Positions 1 to 10,360 of a DNA stretch of 64,000 nucleotides are shown here, one piece after another. The notes below the pieces were generated by a model. The model was not told the DNA's origin and searched no databases. It saw nothing but the letters and a program-made list of their open reading frames with translations. The position numbers and the translations under genes were made by a program. The first letter of the stretch is position 1; every line of letters starts with the position of its first letter. The DNA comes from Molanna angustata (lineage: Eukaryota; Arthropoda; Insecta; Trichoptera; Molannidae), in assembly GCA_963576475.1 (NCBI GenBank), contig OY754969.1:26178958-26242957 (forward strand). Direction: 5' to 3'.

Positions 1-105
1 TAGTCATTTTACCTTTGAAGGTGGAGAATCCTGGGAAAAGAAGGTCCTTTCATCTCTTCGCGGTTCTTCCAGGATGGTTTCTGGATTTAAACTTTTATGT
101 ATTTC
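1..105. repeat. Fragment of the ~140-bp repeat family
   Basis: This edge segment carries the same words (TCATTTTACCT, GAAGGTGGA, AATCCTGGGA, GGATGGTTTCTGGATT) as the tandem array at about 11,749-12,220. It is therefore another copy or end of that family, cut by the window edge. No coding potential is apparent. Confidence 0.7.
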
Positions 106-111
106 AATCAT

Positions 112-228
112 ACATTCTCGTCTAATATCCTCATTTCTTATTCTATCATACATCGTTTTACCACACATTCGTCTTAGTGACCTCATTTCAACCGCGTTAA
201 TTCTACTTTCATGCGTCTTGTCACACAA
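112..228 (-). pseudogene. Non-LTR retrotransposon C-terminal fragment (RTE-like)
   Basis: Read on the minus strand, this stretch encodes RINAVEMRSLRRMCGKTMYD followed by RIRNEDIRREC. That is the signature found just downstream of the reverse transcriptase domain in many insect RTE/BovB-like LINE proteins. Only about 39 codons are present. The frame then runs into the repeat at 1-105, so the fragment is truncated on both sides and cannot make a protein. The neighbouring 27-bp tandem array starts exactly at its 5' side. Confidence 0.7.
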
Positions 229-592
229 TAATTTACAAAAATGCTACTCACACAATATTTTACAAAATGCTATCTCACACAATAATTTACAAAAATGCTA
301 CTCACACAATATTTTACAAAATGCTATCTCACACAATAATTTACAAAAATGCTACTCACACAATATTTTACAAAATGCTATCTCACACAATAATTTACAA
401 AAATGCTACTCACACAATATTTTACAAAATGCTATCTCACACAATAATTTACAAAAATGCTACTCACACAATATTTTACAAAATGCTATCTCACACAATA
501 ATTTACAAAAATGCTACTCACACAATATTTTACAAAATGCTATCTCACACAATATTTTACAAAATGATATCTCACACAATAATTTACAAAAA
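222..592. repeat. 27-bp tandem array organised as a 54-bp dimer
   Basis: Two related 27-bp monomers alternate: CACACAATAATTTACAAAAA plus TGCTACT, and CACACAATATTTTACAAAAT plus GCTATCT. They form a 54-bp higher-order unit repeated about six times, with two variant monomers at the right end. Because 27 is divisible by three, all forward frames stay open and give periodic peptides. I regard these as artefacts of the repeat. Confidence 0.9.
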
Positions 593-679
593 TTATCTAT
601 TTGGGATTGTTATTGAATTTAAGGGATTCGTTCAGCGCATAGCAGAAAATGTATTTGAATTTTAATTTAATTATTTAAC

Positions 680-976
680 CTGAAATTTTCCATAGATATC
701 CGTTAATTTCTTCTCTATGATTTCATCTGTCGAAATTTTCAAAATGCTCTCACGTTATGGAAATTCGAGTTTATTGTAAACTGATAAAATTTCGATAAAA
801 CAAAAATACACTCATTAAAAATGCGTTCAAGGACTGTCAAAATTTAAAGAAAAAAATCTATGGTTTGCCATATCAATGTGAAACAAATTAGTATCTTACA
901 TCACATGTTTATTCTTCAACTATACATACTATCGCTATCGACAGTTGGATCTCATGTGTTACATGCAACTAGTGTG
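680..976. repeat. Truncated DNA-element remnants: interior piece plus solo TIR
   Basis: 680-905 aligns by eye with 53,990-54,240, sharing TTTTCCATAGATATCC and GTCAAAATTTAAAGAAAAAA, so it derives from the ACTCTCC-ended element family. 909-976 is a copy of the right terminal inverted repeat of the 8,418-9,596 element, ending in GCAACTAGT. No partner end is seen nearby. Confidence 0.65.
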
Positions 977-1060
977 TATGAAAAATTCTCATATTTTTAT
1001 AGTGTAAAAAATAATTTGGCTTAATAACCTTGTTTTTACTTTACAATTTCAAACATAAGT

Positions 1061-1140
1061 AGAAATTGGAAGAAATTGCCACTAGGCAATAAGCCCGCCA
1101 GTGTACTAATTATAATTTCAAGAAGATTAAATAAATAAAT
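1061..1140. repeat. SINE/LINE 3' tail
   Basis: The segment with GGAAGAAATTGCC and CAATAAGCCCGCC followed by A/T-rich simple repeats is a common 3' tail of lepidopteran SINEs and LINEs. Related tails occur at about 49,978-50,035, 53,190-53,260 and 60,811-60,920. Confidence 0.6.
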
Positions 1141-1278
1141 AAAACAAATATATTTTTTTATATTTTTAATGTCTGTATATACCTACTTGTATATCAACTA
1201 CTTATATGATAAAGAGAATTATAAAAATCAGCACGAAAAACTTCAGCCCTAGGCAGAAAAAAATATTTTTGAATTCGC

Positions 1279-1471
1279 GACCAAGTGGGCTCACACCCAA
1301 GTGTCCGTCGCGACCAAATGGACTCGCAACCAAGTGGGCTCGCACCCAAGTGTCCGTCGCACCCAAGTGTCCCGCAGCCAAATGTCCGCCGCAGCCAAGT
1401 GTCTCGCAGCCAAGTGTCCCGCACCCAAGTGTCCCGCAGCCAAGTGGCCACAGCCAAGTGTCCTAGACCGA
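1279..1471. repeat. 15-bp GC-rich minisatellite
   Basis: About 13 degenerate copies of a 15-bp unit (consensus CCAAGTGTCCCGCAG), with some 18-bp variants, form an island of high GC in AT-rich DNA. Period 15 keeps several frames open and creates Pro/Ser/Val-rich pseudo-peptides. I do not call a gene. Confidence 0.85.
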
Positions 1472-1559
1472 CCTAATACTTACTACTTAAAAACCAAGAA
1501 TATACTGATTTTGTATAGGAAAATTATTAAACTATTTTAGGTTAACTACAATACACATT

Positions 1560-2120
1560 CAATATACCTACTAACTATTTCCTATAGTGAAATTCTTCTT
1601 TTTTCTATGTAGACCTTTGGGTGATTTTTTCTACAAACTATTTCTTGGGGTTTAAATCTTCTTCCTCTTCTTTTGTGAAGTTATTTGGGACAGTTCATAA
1701 ATAAACTATTTCCTATAGTCTAATTTTTCTTTTTCTTAATTTATGTAGACCTTGGCTGAGTTTTTATACAAACTATTTCCTATAGTCTAATTCGTCTTCT
1801 TCTTCCTTTATGTAGACCTTTTGGTTAGTTTTTAAACAAACTATTTTTAAACAAACTATCCTTTAGTCTAATTCTTCGTTTTCTTATTTTATGTAGATGT
1901 TGGGTGAATTTTATATAAAATATTTCCTATAGTTCAATTCATCTTCTTCTTCTTTTATGAAGACATTTTGGTCAGTTTTTTATATAATACATTTCCTAAT
2001 GTGTAATTCTTCTATTTCATCTTCTATGTAGACCATTGGGTCAGTTTTTATTACAAACTATTTGTTATAGTTTTATACTTCTACTTCTTTTTTTATTTAG
2101 TCTTTTGGATTAGTTTTATG
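1560..2120. repeat. Degenerate ~66-bp tandem repeat
   Basis: The word AACTATTTCCTATAGT followed by CTAATTCTTCTT and TATGTAGACC recurs near 1571, 1637, 1702, 1770, 1852, 1917, 1987 and 2055, spaced mostly 65-70 bp. This makes about eight diverged tandem copies. A further copy lies at about 2368. Confidence 0.75.
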
Positions 2121-2790
2121 TCTAATAGTCTATTGTAACGAAATATTATAAACAACATGCATACTTGATGAAAATACATAAAAACGAATGGGATGTGACC
2201 AACACTAGAATCTTCTCATTACTTTTGTTCAATCAAATTTAGACCATTTATTATATCATCATATATTGCTTAATTTTCAATAACTACACATTTCATTTTG
2301 ATGACAATATATAAAAAATCGGGGTTGTGGCCATTGCTGGATCTTCACAACGTTTATATTCATATTAAAAACTATTTAACATAGCTTAAGTCTTCTTCTT
2401 CTGTAATGTAGACTTATGTGTCAGTTTTAAGTCTATCAGTTTTATTGTGCAAAACTATAATAAACTATATGCACACTTGACGAAAAATATAAAAACGAAT
2501 GGGATGGGACCAACACTAGAATATTTTCAGTACTTTTGTTTAATCAATTTTTAAACCATTTCCCATCATCCAAAATTACTAAATATTTAAAACACATTAT
2601 TTGCGTTCGATGACAATATATAAAAATAGGGGTTGTGGCCAAATCCAAACTCTTTACGACGTTGTCTTTTTATAATAAGTCATATTTAAGATCATTTCCC
2701 ATAGTCCATGCGTGCAGAAATTGTATGTGCTTATATATAAAAGCAAATGGATTGTGGCCATCACTTTAAGATTTTACACCGCATAAACTC
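2120..2790. repeat. ~307-bp direct repeat carrying AACGAATGGG...GGTTGTGGCC
   Basis: 2,147-2,350 and 2,455-2,660 align over their length, with CATAAAAACGAATGGGATG, GACCAACACTAGAAT, ATGACAATATATAAAAA and GGGGTTGTGGCC. A shorter third piece is at 2,735-2,790. The same GAGTGGGTTGTGGCCAAC word marks element ends at about 4,351, 38,766 and, reversed, 62,840. The unit may be built from ends of that element family. Confidence 0.65.
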
Positions 2791-2941
2791 AATTAAATTT
2801 CAAACTACTTTTCATACTACGGTTAAAAAAAATTATGTGTGACAATATTATGTAGGTATATAAACGATTGCTTATTCCTTCACTAATTTACATTCTTGGC
2901 CAACGGCGGGACATAAAAGCTAGTATATAATAAAAGACATA

Positions 2942-3553
2942 AATGTAGTAGATGATAGTTGTAGGAAATGTTTGGCTTTTCCGGAAACAATCGAGCATAT
3001 AATATCGGGCTGTTCTTTTCTCGCGCAAATCAGAATATACATTTAGACATAACCAAGTAGCAAAAATAATACATCAAAATTTAGCTATTAAATATGAATT
3101 AATCGACGCGATATACATAAAACCATATTATGAATATGATTCGATTTCATTTTTAGACAATATTAAGGATTACGATAAAATAATATTAACTGACCGGTCA
3201 ATTCAACATAACAGACTACAGACCCGATTTAATAATACATGATAAAATTAAAAAAATAACATATATTTGCGACGTGGCTATTCCAAATTCTAGTAATATT
3301 ATAAAAACTTTTGATGAAAAAATTTGAAAATACACCGCTTTAGGTAACGAGATTAAAAGACTTTGGCATTCTCGTAAAATAATATTACCGTTCATTATTT
3401 CAGCCACTGGCATTATTCCAAAATCGTTAATTCGTAATTTAGAAATTATAGATTTATCGAAAAACTTAATAATAAAAATGCAAAAAACGGTAATAATGAA
3501 TACATGTAGAATCGTTAAATATTTTTTAAACGTTAATATTCGGGAATCAGTAG
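2942..3553 (+). pseudogene. Non-LTR retrotransposon ORF, C-terminal third, with restriction-like endonuclease signature
   Basis: Read through two frame changes, the plus strand encodes a CCHC-type knuckle (CRKC...EHIISGC), a linker (FRHNQVAKIIHQNLAIKYEL), then RPDLIIHDK and ITYICDVAIP, then ISATGIIPKSL. The RPD...DVAIP spacing resembles the catalytic PD-(D/E) core of the restriction-like endonuclease at the C-terminus of R2/R4/Dong/NeSL-type LINEs. Breaks seen: a frame change near 3,030 and another near 3,220, where a short duplication (CAGACTACAGAC) sits, and an in-frame TGA near 3,327. The RT domain is absent upstream. It is a dead 5'-truncated copy. Clade assignment is tentative, but the retrotransposon identity is fairly secure. 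Confidence 0.75.
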
Positions 3554-3559
3554 GGTTGT

Positions 3560-4345
3560 TAGGTAGTATAGAGACCTCCTCAGAGCCTAATCCTTTGATA
3601 TGTTAAGTATCTGGATGGGTGAACTATTCCCAATTGAAAGCTTGATGATGCGTTTGTTGCATTTTATTTTGCTATTTTAAATAATTTACAATTTACGCAT
3701 TGATCTGCTAATTCTTTTGAGGAAGTATAATAATTGAGTGTTATTATTTGTAGTGCTTAATTGTTATTAATATCATTAGTAAATCTGCCAGCGCCGTTAA
3801 AAAAAAAGGTTAAAAAACTGTGCAGATGTATGTACTTGGTTAAATTTAGATCCTCATAAATATTTACTTTGTATTCAATTCTGATTTTTTTAATGTGCTA
3901 ACTAAGAAACCATCAAGTTTTTTTACGAACAAGAAGTGTGTACCTACATAAAGTTGAATAAATTTAAAGTAATTTTAAATGATTGTTTATAAATACTTTT
4001 CACTTAGCATGTATTCATTTTAATACCGTTTTCCCAATACAATTGTTATTCTCATTTAATATGTGCTTTTATTAGAAATATGTTTAAGAAATCTGTTTTA
4101 ATGGCGGTAATTAATATTCTCGTCAATAAAAACACCCTCTTGGTGTTAATTTATTCCGGGTACATACTTGATGTCGTAATTATGATTTGCAAACAATTTC
4201 GTCTCACAAGAGTGAATTTATTTCGGTGATATAATATTTAGCTAATATTACCTATGTACCTACATATTTTCACAACCTGTAAATTTTATGATATGTTGCG
4301 ATCCTGAACGTTCATTATGGCAAATCTAATTTTTATCATAAAGAT
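3560..4345. other. No recognisable feature
   Basis: AT-rich sequence with short, unsupported reading frames. I see no gene, RNA or clear repeat family here. Confidence 0.5.
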
Positions 4346-4350
4346 CATAA

Positions 4351-4965
4351 ATAAAACGAGTGGGTTGTGGCCAACGCAAAACTCCTCGCTTCATAAAATA
4401 TTCAAATTTTGTATGGAAATATTTCAACATTTTCGTGAAATGAGTGTGTTCAATTATTTTTTTTATTTAAATATTTTATTATGAAAACTTAATAATTCTT
4501 CAATACCATTTTATGACTGTGATGAGCCTTTTTACCAATTTGAAAATTAAAAATTCAAATAATAAGTTTCCTGATCTTTGGGTCACTTTGAAATATTTGA
4601 TAGTTAAAAAATGAGAAGCACTATTCAGATATCCTTCAAAATCTAATGGGGTCTAAGCGAGTATTAGATATACATATTTGCAAAATTTGAAAAGAATAGA
4701 ATGTGTACAATTGATAAAGATAATTAAATTGATAAAGATGTCTATAATTGATAAAGTAAAATGAACACGCCGTACTGATAGATTGTGATGAATCTTTCAG
4801 AATACAATCTCAACATGATACAAGTTGACAAACTGCAATAATAAAATATCCTTAAAAATTGCGAAATCATAACTTCCCACTATATCCCCTTGGGGGGTCT
4901 AAGTGAGTATTAGATATAGATACATATTTGCAAAATTTGAAAAGAATAGAATTAGTACTTTAATT
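4351..4965. mobile_element. ~560-bp non-autonomous element (family B), partly duplicated
   Basis: The left end has AACGAGTGGGTTGTGGCCAA and the right end TTGCGAAATCATAACTTCCC. The interior matches the inverted copy at 62,306-62,870. A second partial copy starts near 4,887: GTCTAAGTGAGTATTAGATA repeats the motif at 4,648. That second copy is interrupted by the insertion at 4,969-7,100 and resumes at 7,101-7,285, ending GGGTTAGTGAGGAGTAAAAA. No protein is encoded. Confidence 0.7.
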
Positions 4966-5552
4966 TATAATAGGCATGATGACTAATTTTGAGAAACTAT
5001 CTCACGATGTTTTTACGCATCCACTGTTTTCAAATATATATACATTTCTACATAAAATAAAGGTTTAGTAGCAAAAATTGCCATTTCAAAATCCAATTTG
5101 ACATTTACGTCAAAAAACGCTTGCAGTGTAATGGCGTCCGTCGGAGCTGACGGTGACTTCACGGTTTCGTACACCGCATATCACTACTATATGTACTATA
5201 TGTATTCTAAGACGATTTGTGTATTTAAAATAAATTCAAAAGTGCATAAGTGTGGTCCCAAAATGTACAAACACGTCGAAAAAAAACACTTACTGAGGTA
5301 TTTGTTTTCGTCTCACGTGAATCTAAACGAGAAATAAGTGGTTAAATTTGGCAGGGCGAGACCCAGAAAGTGTATTTTATTAAGTATGCGTTTACAATGA
5401 AATACAGTATTTGTTCCCCCACGTTTAGCTCTCAACACTATAATTCATTTACAAAATATTTACCATTAATAAGGCAATAAGCATAAAAAGAACTTCATGA
5501 ATGTCCAAACGTCAAAATACGCCATCTTAAGTTTCCCGCGTATTAGGCATTA

Positions 5553-6655
5553 GGCCTGTGTAACACCACTGCGTTACGCCGCTCAATTGCATCGACCCAG
5601 TTCACTGCGCCGGGTGTGTTAAGTCACTCCTTCGAAATGTATTGGCTCACGGCGCAGTGAGTCGTGAGTGCTAGACCGGGATAATGCGAACAGTGTTAGA
5701 GTATTGCGTTATTGAGTTGCATGCTTTTTAACCGACATACCTACATACTTACTAAATAAACAACGTAATAGACAATAACATAAAACTAGCTTACCTTAGC
5801 ACAGGCCATGCCTAGTGAAGGGGCTAGTAACAAAGATACAAACAAAAAGAAATTGCTTAAACTATGTAAGCACCAGTGAAATAATAAAATGATATTTATT
5901 GAAATGAAATAACTTATATTTACTTTGTATGTTTACTACTAATAATAATAATAGTTACTTTTATTTAGACGTAAAAATAAAAAAATAATACATCTAGTAT
6001 AAACAAAAATATATAATTTTTTTGATACATTCTAATCCCGAAAAGTGCCGAATTAAAGCGTTTCCCGATTAAGTGCCGACGCAAGTCTGAATTTCTCGAA
6101 ATCGGATTGGCGTTTCTCATAAAATGGCGGTCTATAATATTTTGTATTTTTATTTTAATAATATTAATATTATTCACTCTTTTAAAATGAAAATAAATAC
6201 ATTTTTTTAAATCTTTATAACCTATTTTATTTTTTAAAATCATAATGTCAATGATTTTTTCTTACTCTCATCACGCCTATTCACTGCGCCGGGTCATTAA
6301 CCTAGTTAAAAAATAATAATAAAAGTATAATATGCAGGTATTGTATTTTATATAAGCAAAGATTATTATTGTATTCATTATATTTCATGTACCTACATGT
6401 TTAAAAATATCACAACTTTCCCGATTCTACTTTTAAAAGTAGAATCGGGAAAGTAATAGTATGTCGGTTAAAAAGCAGGCAACTCAATAACTCAATACCC
6501 TAACACTGTTCGCATAAAGGTTCGCATTCTCCCTGTCTAGCACTCACGACTCCGGCGCTGTGAGCCAATACTTTTCGAAGGAGTGAGTTAACACACCCGT
6601 CGCAGTGAACAGAATCGACGCAATTGAGCGGTGCAACGCAGCTTTACACATGTCA
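5553..6655. mobile_element. Fold-back element with ~190-bp inverted arms
   Basis: 5,553-5,741 and 6,463-6,655 are long imperfect inverted repeats. Both carry CCGCTCAATTGC, TCACTGCG followed by CGGGTGTGTTAA, CACTCCTTCGAAA and TTATTGAGTTGC, then CTTTTTAACCGACAT. The ~720-bp interior contains the 3' end of the surrounding element family (6,104-6,282). This is a GC-richer block than its surroundings. No open frame of note is present. Confidence 0.75.
6415..6454. repeat. Perfect 40-bp palindrome
   Basis: ACTTTCCCGATTCTACTTTT is followed directly by its exact reverse complement, with no loop. It sits just left of the right arm of the fold-back element, and the word CCCGATT also occurs near 6,063. 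It could extrude as a cruciform. Confidence 0.9.
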
Positions 6656-7289
6656 TGTCTACCACAGTACCGCGTAGGTATGCTTTTAGTTTATGAACAC
6701 ATAATGTAGAGAGAAGAAGGAACATATTTTATCGATTTTCGAGATGTAAGTTGTATTTAAATTATAGATAAATGAAGTACTTATATGCATAGAATAATAA
6801 AAATACGCTTATATGTAAGTTTTTACCTTTCTAAATTCTGATGAGCAAAAGTCTTTTTTCGATGCAAAGTAATTTCATATATATTGTATTGAAACTGTGA
6901 CGTCATGATATTTGATTCACTCTGATTGGTGTTTCTCATAAAATGGCGGACTTACATATTTTGTATTTTTATTTTAATAATATTAATATTATTCGCTCTT
7001 TTAAAATGAAAAGAAATGTATTTTTTCAAATCTTTATAACCTATTATATTTTATAAAATTAAAATTTCAATGATTTTGTCATATTGTCATCACGCCTATT
7101 GATAAAGTAAAACGAACACGCCGTACTTAGCACACAGCACATATCACACACACAGATACATTGTGATGTAACTTTCAGAATACAATCTCAGCATGATACT
7201 AGTTGATAGTCTGCAATAAAAAAAATACCCTTAAAAATTGCGAAATCATAACTTCCCACTTTGGGTTAGTGAGGAGTAAAAAAATATTA

Positions 7290-8417
7290 AATAATTCTTG
7301 AATATACCTTCAATCACTTCCTTCCTTAAATCATTGCTATGTTAATTGTTGTTTCACGAAGATCGAAAGAGATTGTCTGATGGCAAGAAAAGGTCTTTGA
7401 GCACTGAAATTTAATACGTTTAGTGTCCATTGGCAAAGAAAAAAATGACTTATTGACACTGTCTTTTATTTCAATAACGACACTAGGATTATGAATCATG
7501 ATATCAAATGAATTTTAATAGAAATATTAAACATGTCTATCAATATTCGTTTCTGTCAATTCGAATAACGATTTATTGGCCATTATCAATATTTCATTTG
7601 ACTTATTGGATTAGTTCCAGTTTTGGCCAGTTTTCAATTTGCAAATACGGCGTAAGTGTTTTAATCTCGCATCATGTCGTCGTACTCGATCGCCAGAAGA
7701 AGAAAAAAATACGCTCTCGGTAGCATCTAAACATTAAGCCGAAAATATCTGTTTTCGTATAAAAATGATTTATCACGGAGCATTATCCACATGCAAAACA
7801 TTAACCATCTGTACGAAGATTTCTATTTTCGACGTTGTTCATTGTCTTCGGGGTATTTTCCTATTTTCCTTCTGTATTTTCTTACTTAAAAGCCAAGACA
7901 AATATTTTGATAACATCGTTTCACGCTTAAACATCACCACTACATACAAAGATGAATGGAAATAATTCAACTACGAATCCAGCCACAGATAAAATTGTGA
8001 TATTTTTAAAGAATATTATTTTTTTGTGTGTTTCACAACGGACTGATTATTTTTTTTAATAAATTAGATCAATCGTGATTTTTCTTTGAATTATTTTTTT
8101 TTATCTTAATGTAGGTAGGTACCTACTTAATTGGTATACTGAAAATTGGTGTAAATATAGAAACACAAAAAATCTCCAATTCTTCTATAAAGTTTAATTA
8201 GTGACTTTTATTAAACTTTCTAGATTAATTAGAGTTTATCAAACATTTTTTATTAAGAAAAACATTTTTTAGATAAATTTATGTGTTTAACTGCCTATAT
8301 TTCCAAATTTTATAAAAATATCGAAAAAAGCCGAAACACCCCAACTAGATAATTAAATTTCCTATAAACAATATGAACATTGTTGTGTTACATCTATCAT
8401 TTTTTTAACAATTTTTA
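7290..8417. other. No recognisable feature
   Basis: AT-rich DNA. Reading frames at 7,508-7,723 and 7,765-7,965 have no recognisable domains and no splice context, and I do not call them genes. Confidence 0.45.
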
Positions 8418-9176
8418 TAACTAGTTGCCTATAACACATGAGATCCAACTGTCGATAGCGATAGTATGTATAGTTGAAGAATAAGTAGAAACCAAACTAT
8501 AAACCTCTAAATCCCAATTATTGAATATTTTAGGATCTTTTGTTTTCTATACAACACATGTAGGTATGTATGTCAAGATAGGACAGTACGGAGGTCAGTC
8601 CTCTTTTCCTACCCGGAATATGAAAACAGCATGATGTTTTTGTATGTATGTTTGGAGATTTTAGTATCAAACTATACATATGTGTATAGGCGTCTGCCAT
8701 ACAAATTGTATGAAGCAATTTCGTCACTAAATTCAATTTTTATAAATATTGTTGAAAAAAAATTGAGATGTACTTATACAATAATGATATTTTTTATAGA
8801 AAATTAAATTATGTAGTTGGGGATGTTTCGGCTTTTTTCGATATTTAAAAAAAATGGAAATATAGGCTGTTAAACTAATAAATTTATCATAAAAAAAAAT
8901 TTCTTAGTTAAAAATTGCTTGAGAAACCCTGGATTTTTTTTGAAAAAATCAATTTTAGATTTTGTATTTTTCTATGTTTATACAAATTTACAGCGTTCTA
9001 TCTTTTTATGATTTCTGAGATATATAGAAAAATAAAGTAAAAATTCTTAAGTTGATAACCCCTGATTGAAACAAAAATTAAAAATTCTGAGTATAAAATT
9101 TTTGTAGGCCTATAACTATTTATATATTCTGAAATTTTGGACTCTGTAAATTGAGCGAATCAAAAGCTATAAGGGG

Positions 9177-9219
<43 letters not shown>

Positions 9220-9596
9220 CACACAAACACACAAACACACAAACACACAGACACTCACACAGACACACGAAATTTCTACTCCGAATTCTGAGTAAATCCG
9301 TATATGGAACGTATGTATATGCTGCGAAGCCTCTAAATTGGTGTTTTTTGACTTCAAAGTTGGAAAAGCCGTGAAAAAAGTAGACCCCGCATACATTTCT
9401 CGCGTATCCTGGCTTGAAAAATTGTCGATATGTTAAGAGAACAAAGTTCTCTCGAACAAATCGACAGTTGGAAAACAAAATTTCTTAAAATATTTATTAA
9501 TTTGTGTTTGAGTGTTTACAGTTTGGTACGTATTCTTCAATTATGCGTACTATCGCCATCGACAGTTGGATATCATGTGTTACTTGCAACTAGTTA
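8418..9596. mobile_element. 1.18-kb element with ~65-bp TIRs (AACTAGTTGC family)
   Basis: The left end (8,418-8,485: AACTAGTTGC, AACTGTCGATAGCGATAGTA, GTTGAAGAATA) and the right end (about 9,528-9,596) are inverted copies, and TA flanks both tips. The interior holds an AC microsatellite (about 9,177-9,268) and GCTGCGAAGCCTCTAA. Related copies are 22,519-23,562 (right TIR missing), 42,874-43,160 (reversed fragment) and a solo TIR at 909-976. No transposase was found, so it is MITE-like. Confidence 0.8.
9177..9268. repeat. (AC)n microsatellite
   Basis: Interrupted CA/ACAC tract inside the TIR element. The orthologous tract in the second copy is at 23,289-23,362. Reading frames through it on the minus strand are low-complexity Val/Cys artefacts. 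Confidence 0.9.
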
Positions 9597-9599
9597 ATA

Positions 9600-10360
9600 T
9601 TTTATTTCTCCATGTCTATGTAATGCTAGAGAACTCTAAATTTTCAATTTTAAGCTTATTTTCTTACGTAAGACAAAAATAAGTATCATGTAGAGAGTGC
9701 ACACCGAGTTTCATCATGTTTTTTTCTGTGTATAACATATTGAAATTCGTATGTATATGTCGTTTTTGATTTGGTATTGCGTAATTCTTTTGAATTTATT
9801 TTTAATTATCTATATATTAATACGTGAAGCGAAAACGTTAAGTACAATTTCCGGATAAATGGGCGCACGGATGAGTTTGAGATTTGGCATATTTAAAGTT
9901 TATATGGAGGACTGCAGAAAAATAATATTAATACATATTATGCGTTATAAATTAATTAAATCAAATGAAAAATATTTCACATCAAACCATTTTTTGTGTA
10001 TCATAGAACGGTGAAGAGAGGGAAAACGTAATTTTAATGTATCCGCTTAGTATGAGAAATATTCCGATAACACACAGTAGGTAGGTAGGAAATATTCATT
10101 CTTTTTATTCCATGTTCTGTGGTCACATTTAAATGTCATTGTGGTATTTTCGGCGCATGCGCAGTTGTTTAAATTCAAATATAAGAACATTTTAGAGGAA
10201 AATACATATTTGTATACCTACCTTCTGTGAAACATTATAAATGGTAGGTACTTACACAGTAATTTCATTTATAAAATTGACTTGCAATACATGAAGAGAA
10301 AACTGTGTTCCTTGATGAAAACATGATATCTATATTATAAATTTGAATGTTCGTATGTAC
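9600..10360. other. Repeat-derived DNA, possible Helitron-like end
   Basis: 9,690-9,780 carries the ATCATGTAGAGAGTGCACAC word shared with 39,745 and 53,825. The segment TCTATATATTAATACGTGAAGC near 9,810 and TATCTATATTATAAATTTGA near 10,328 resemble widespread insect Helitron/LINE-associated termini. The latter continues, after the LINE insertion, at 11,709. No gene is present. Confidence 0.4.

Larger units (their letters stand above)
4969..7100. mobile_element. TIR element inserted into family B
   Basis: Short terminal inverted repeats AATAGGCATGATGAC (left) and GTCATCACGCCTATT (right) bound a 2.1-kb segment. It interrupts the family-B sequence between its AGAATAGAATTAGTAC and GATAAAGTAAAACGAACACG parts, which are nearly adjacent in the uninterrupted copy at about 4,690-4,780. 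The right-end 180 bp is repeated directly inside, at about 6,104-6,282 and 6,923-7,100. No transposase is seen, so it is non-autonomous or a composite. Confidence 0.7.

Noticed and set aside
74..665. Two long plus-strand reading frames of 18-residue repeats
   Set aside because: They are produced by the 27/54-bp tandem array, whose period is a multiple of three; no start context, domain or splice signal supports coding.
5098..5337. 79-codon plus-strand frame
   Set aside because: Lies within the TIR insertion at 4,969-7,100, with no homology I recognise.
9160..9478. Val/Cys-rich minus-strand frames
   Set aside because: Low-complexity translation of the AC microsatellite inside a MITE-like element; the same sequence recurs at 23,275-23,487.
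8418..9596. Helitron
   Set aside because: The right tip contains CTAG, but the two ends are clear inverted repeats, which Helitrons lack.
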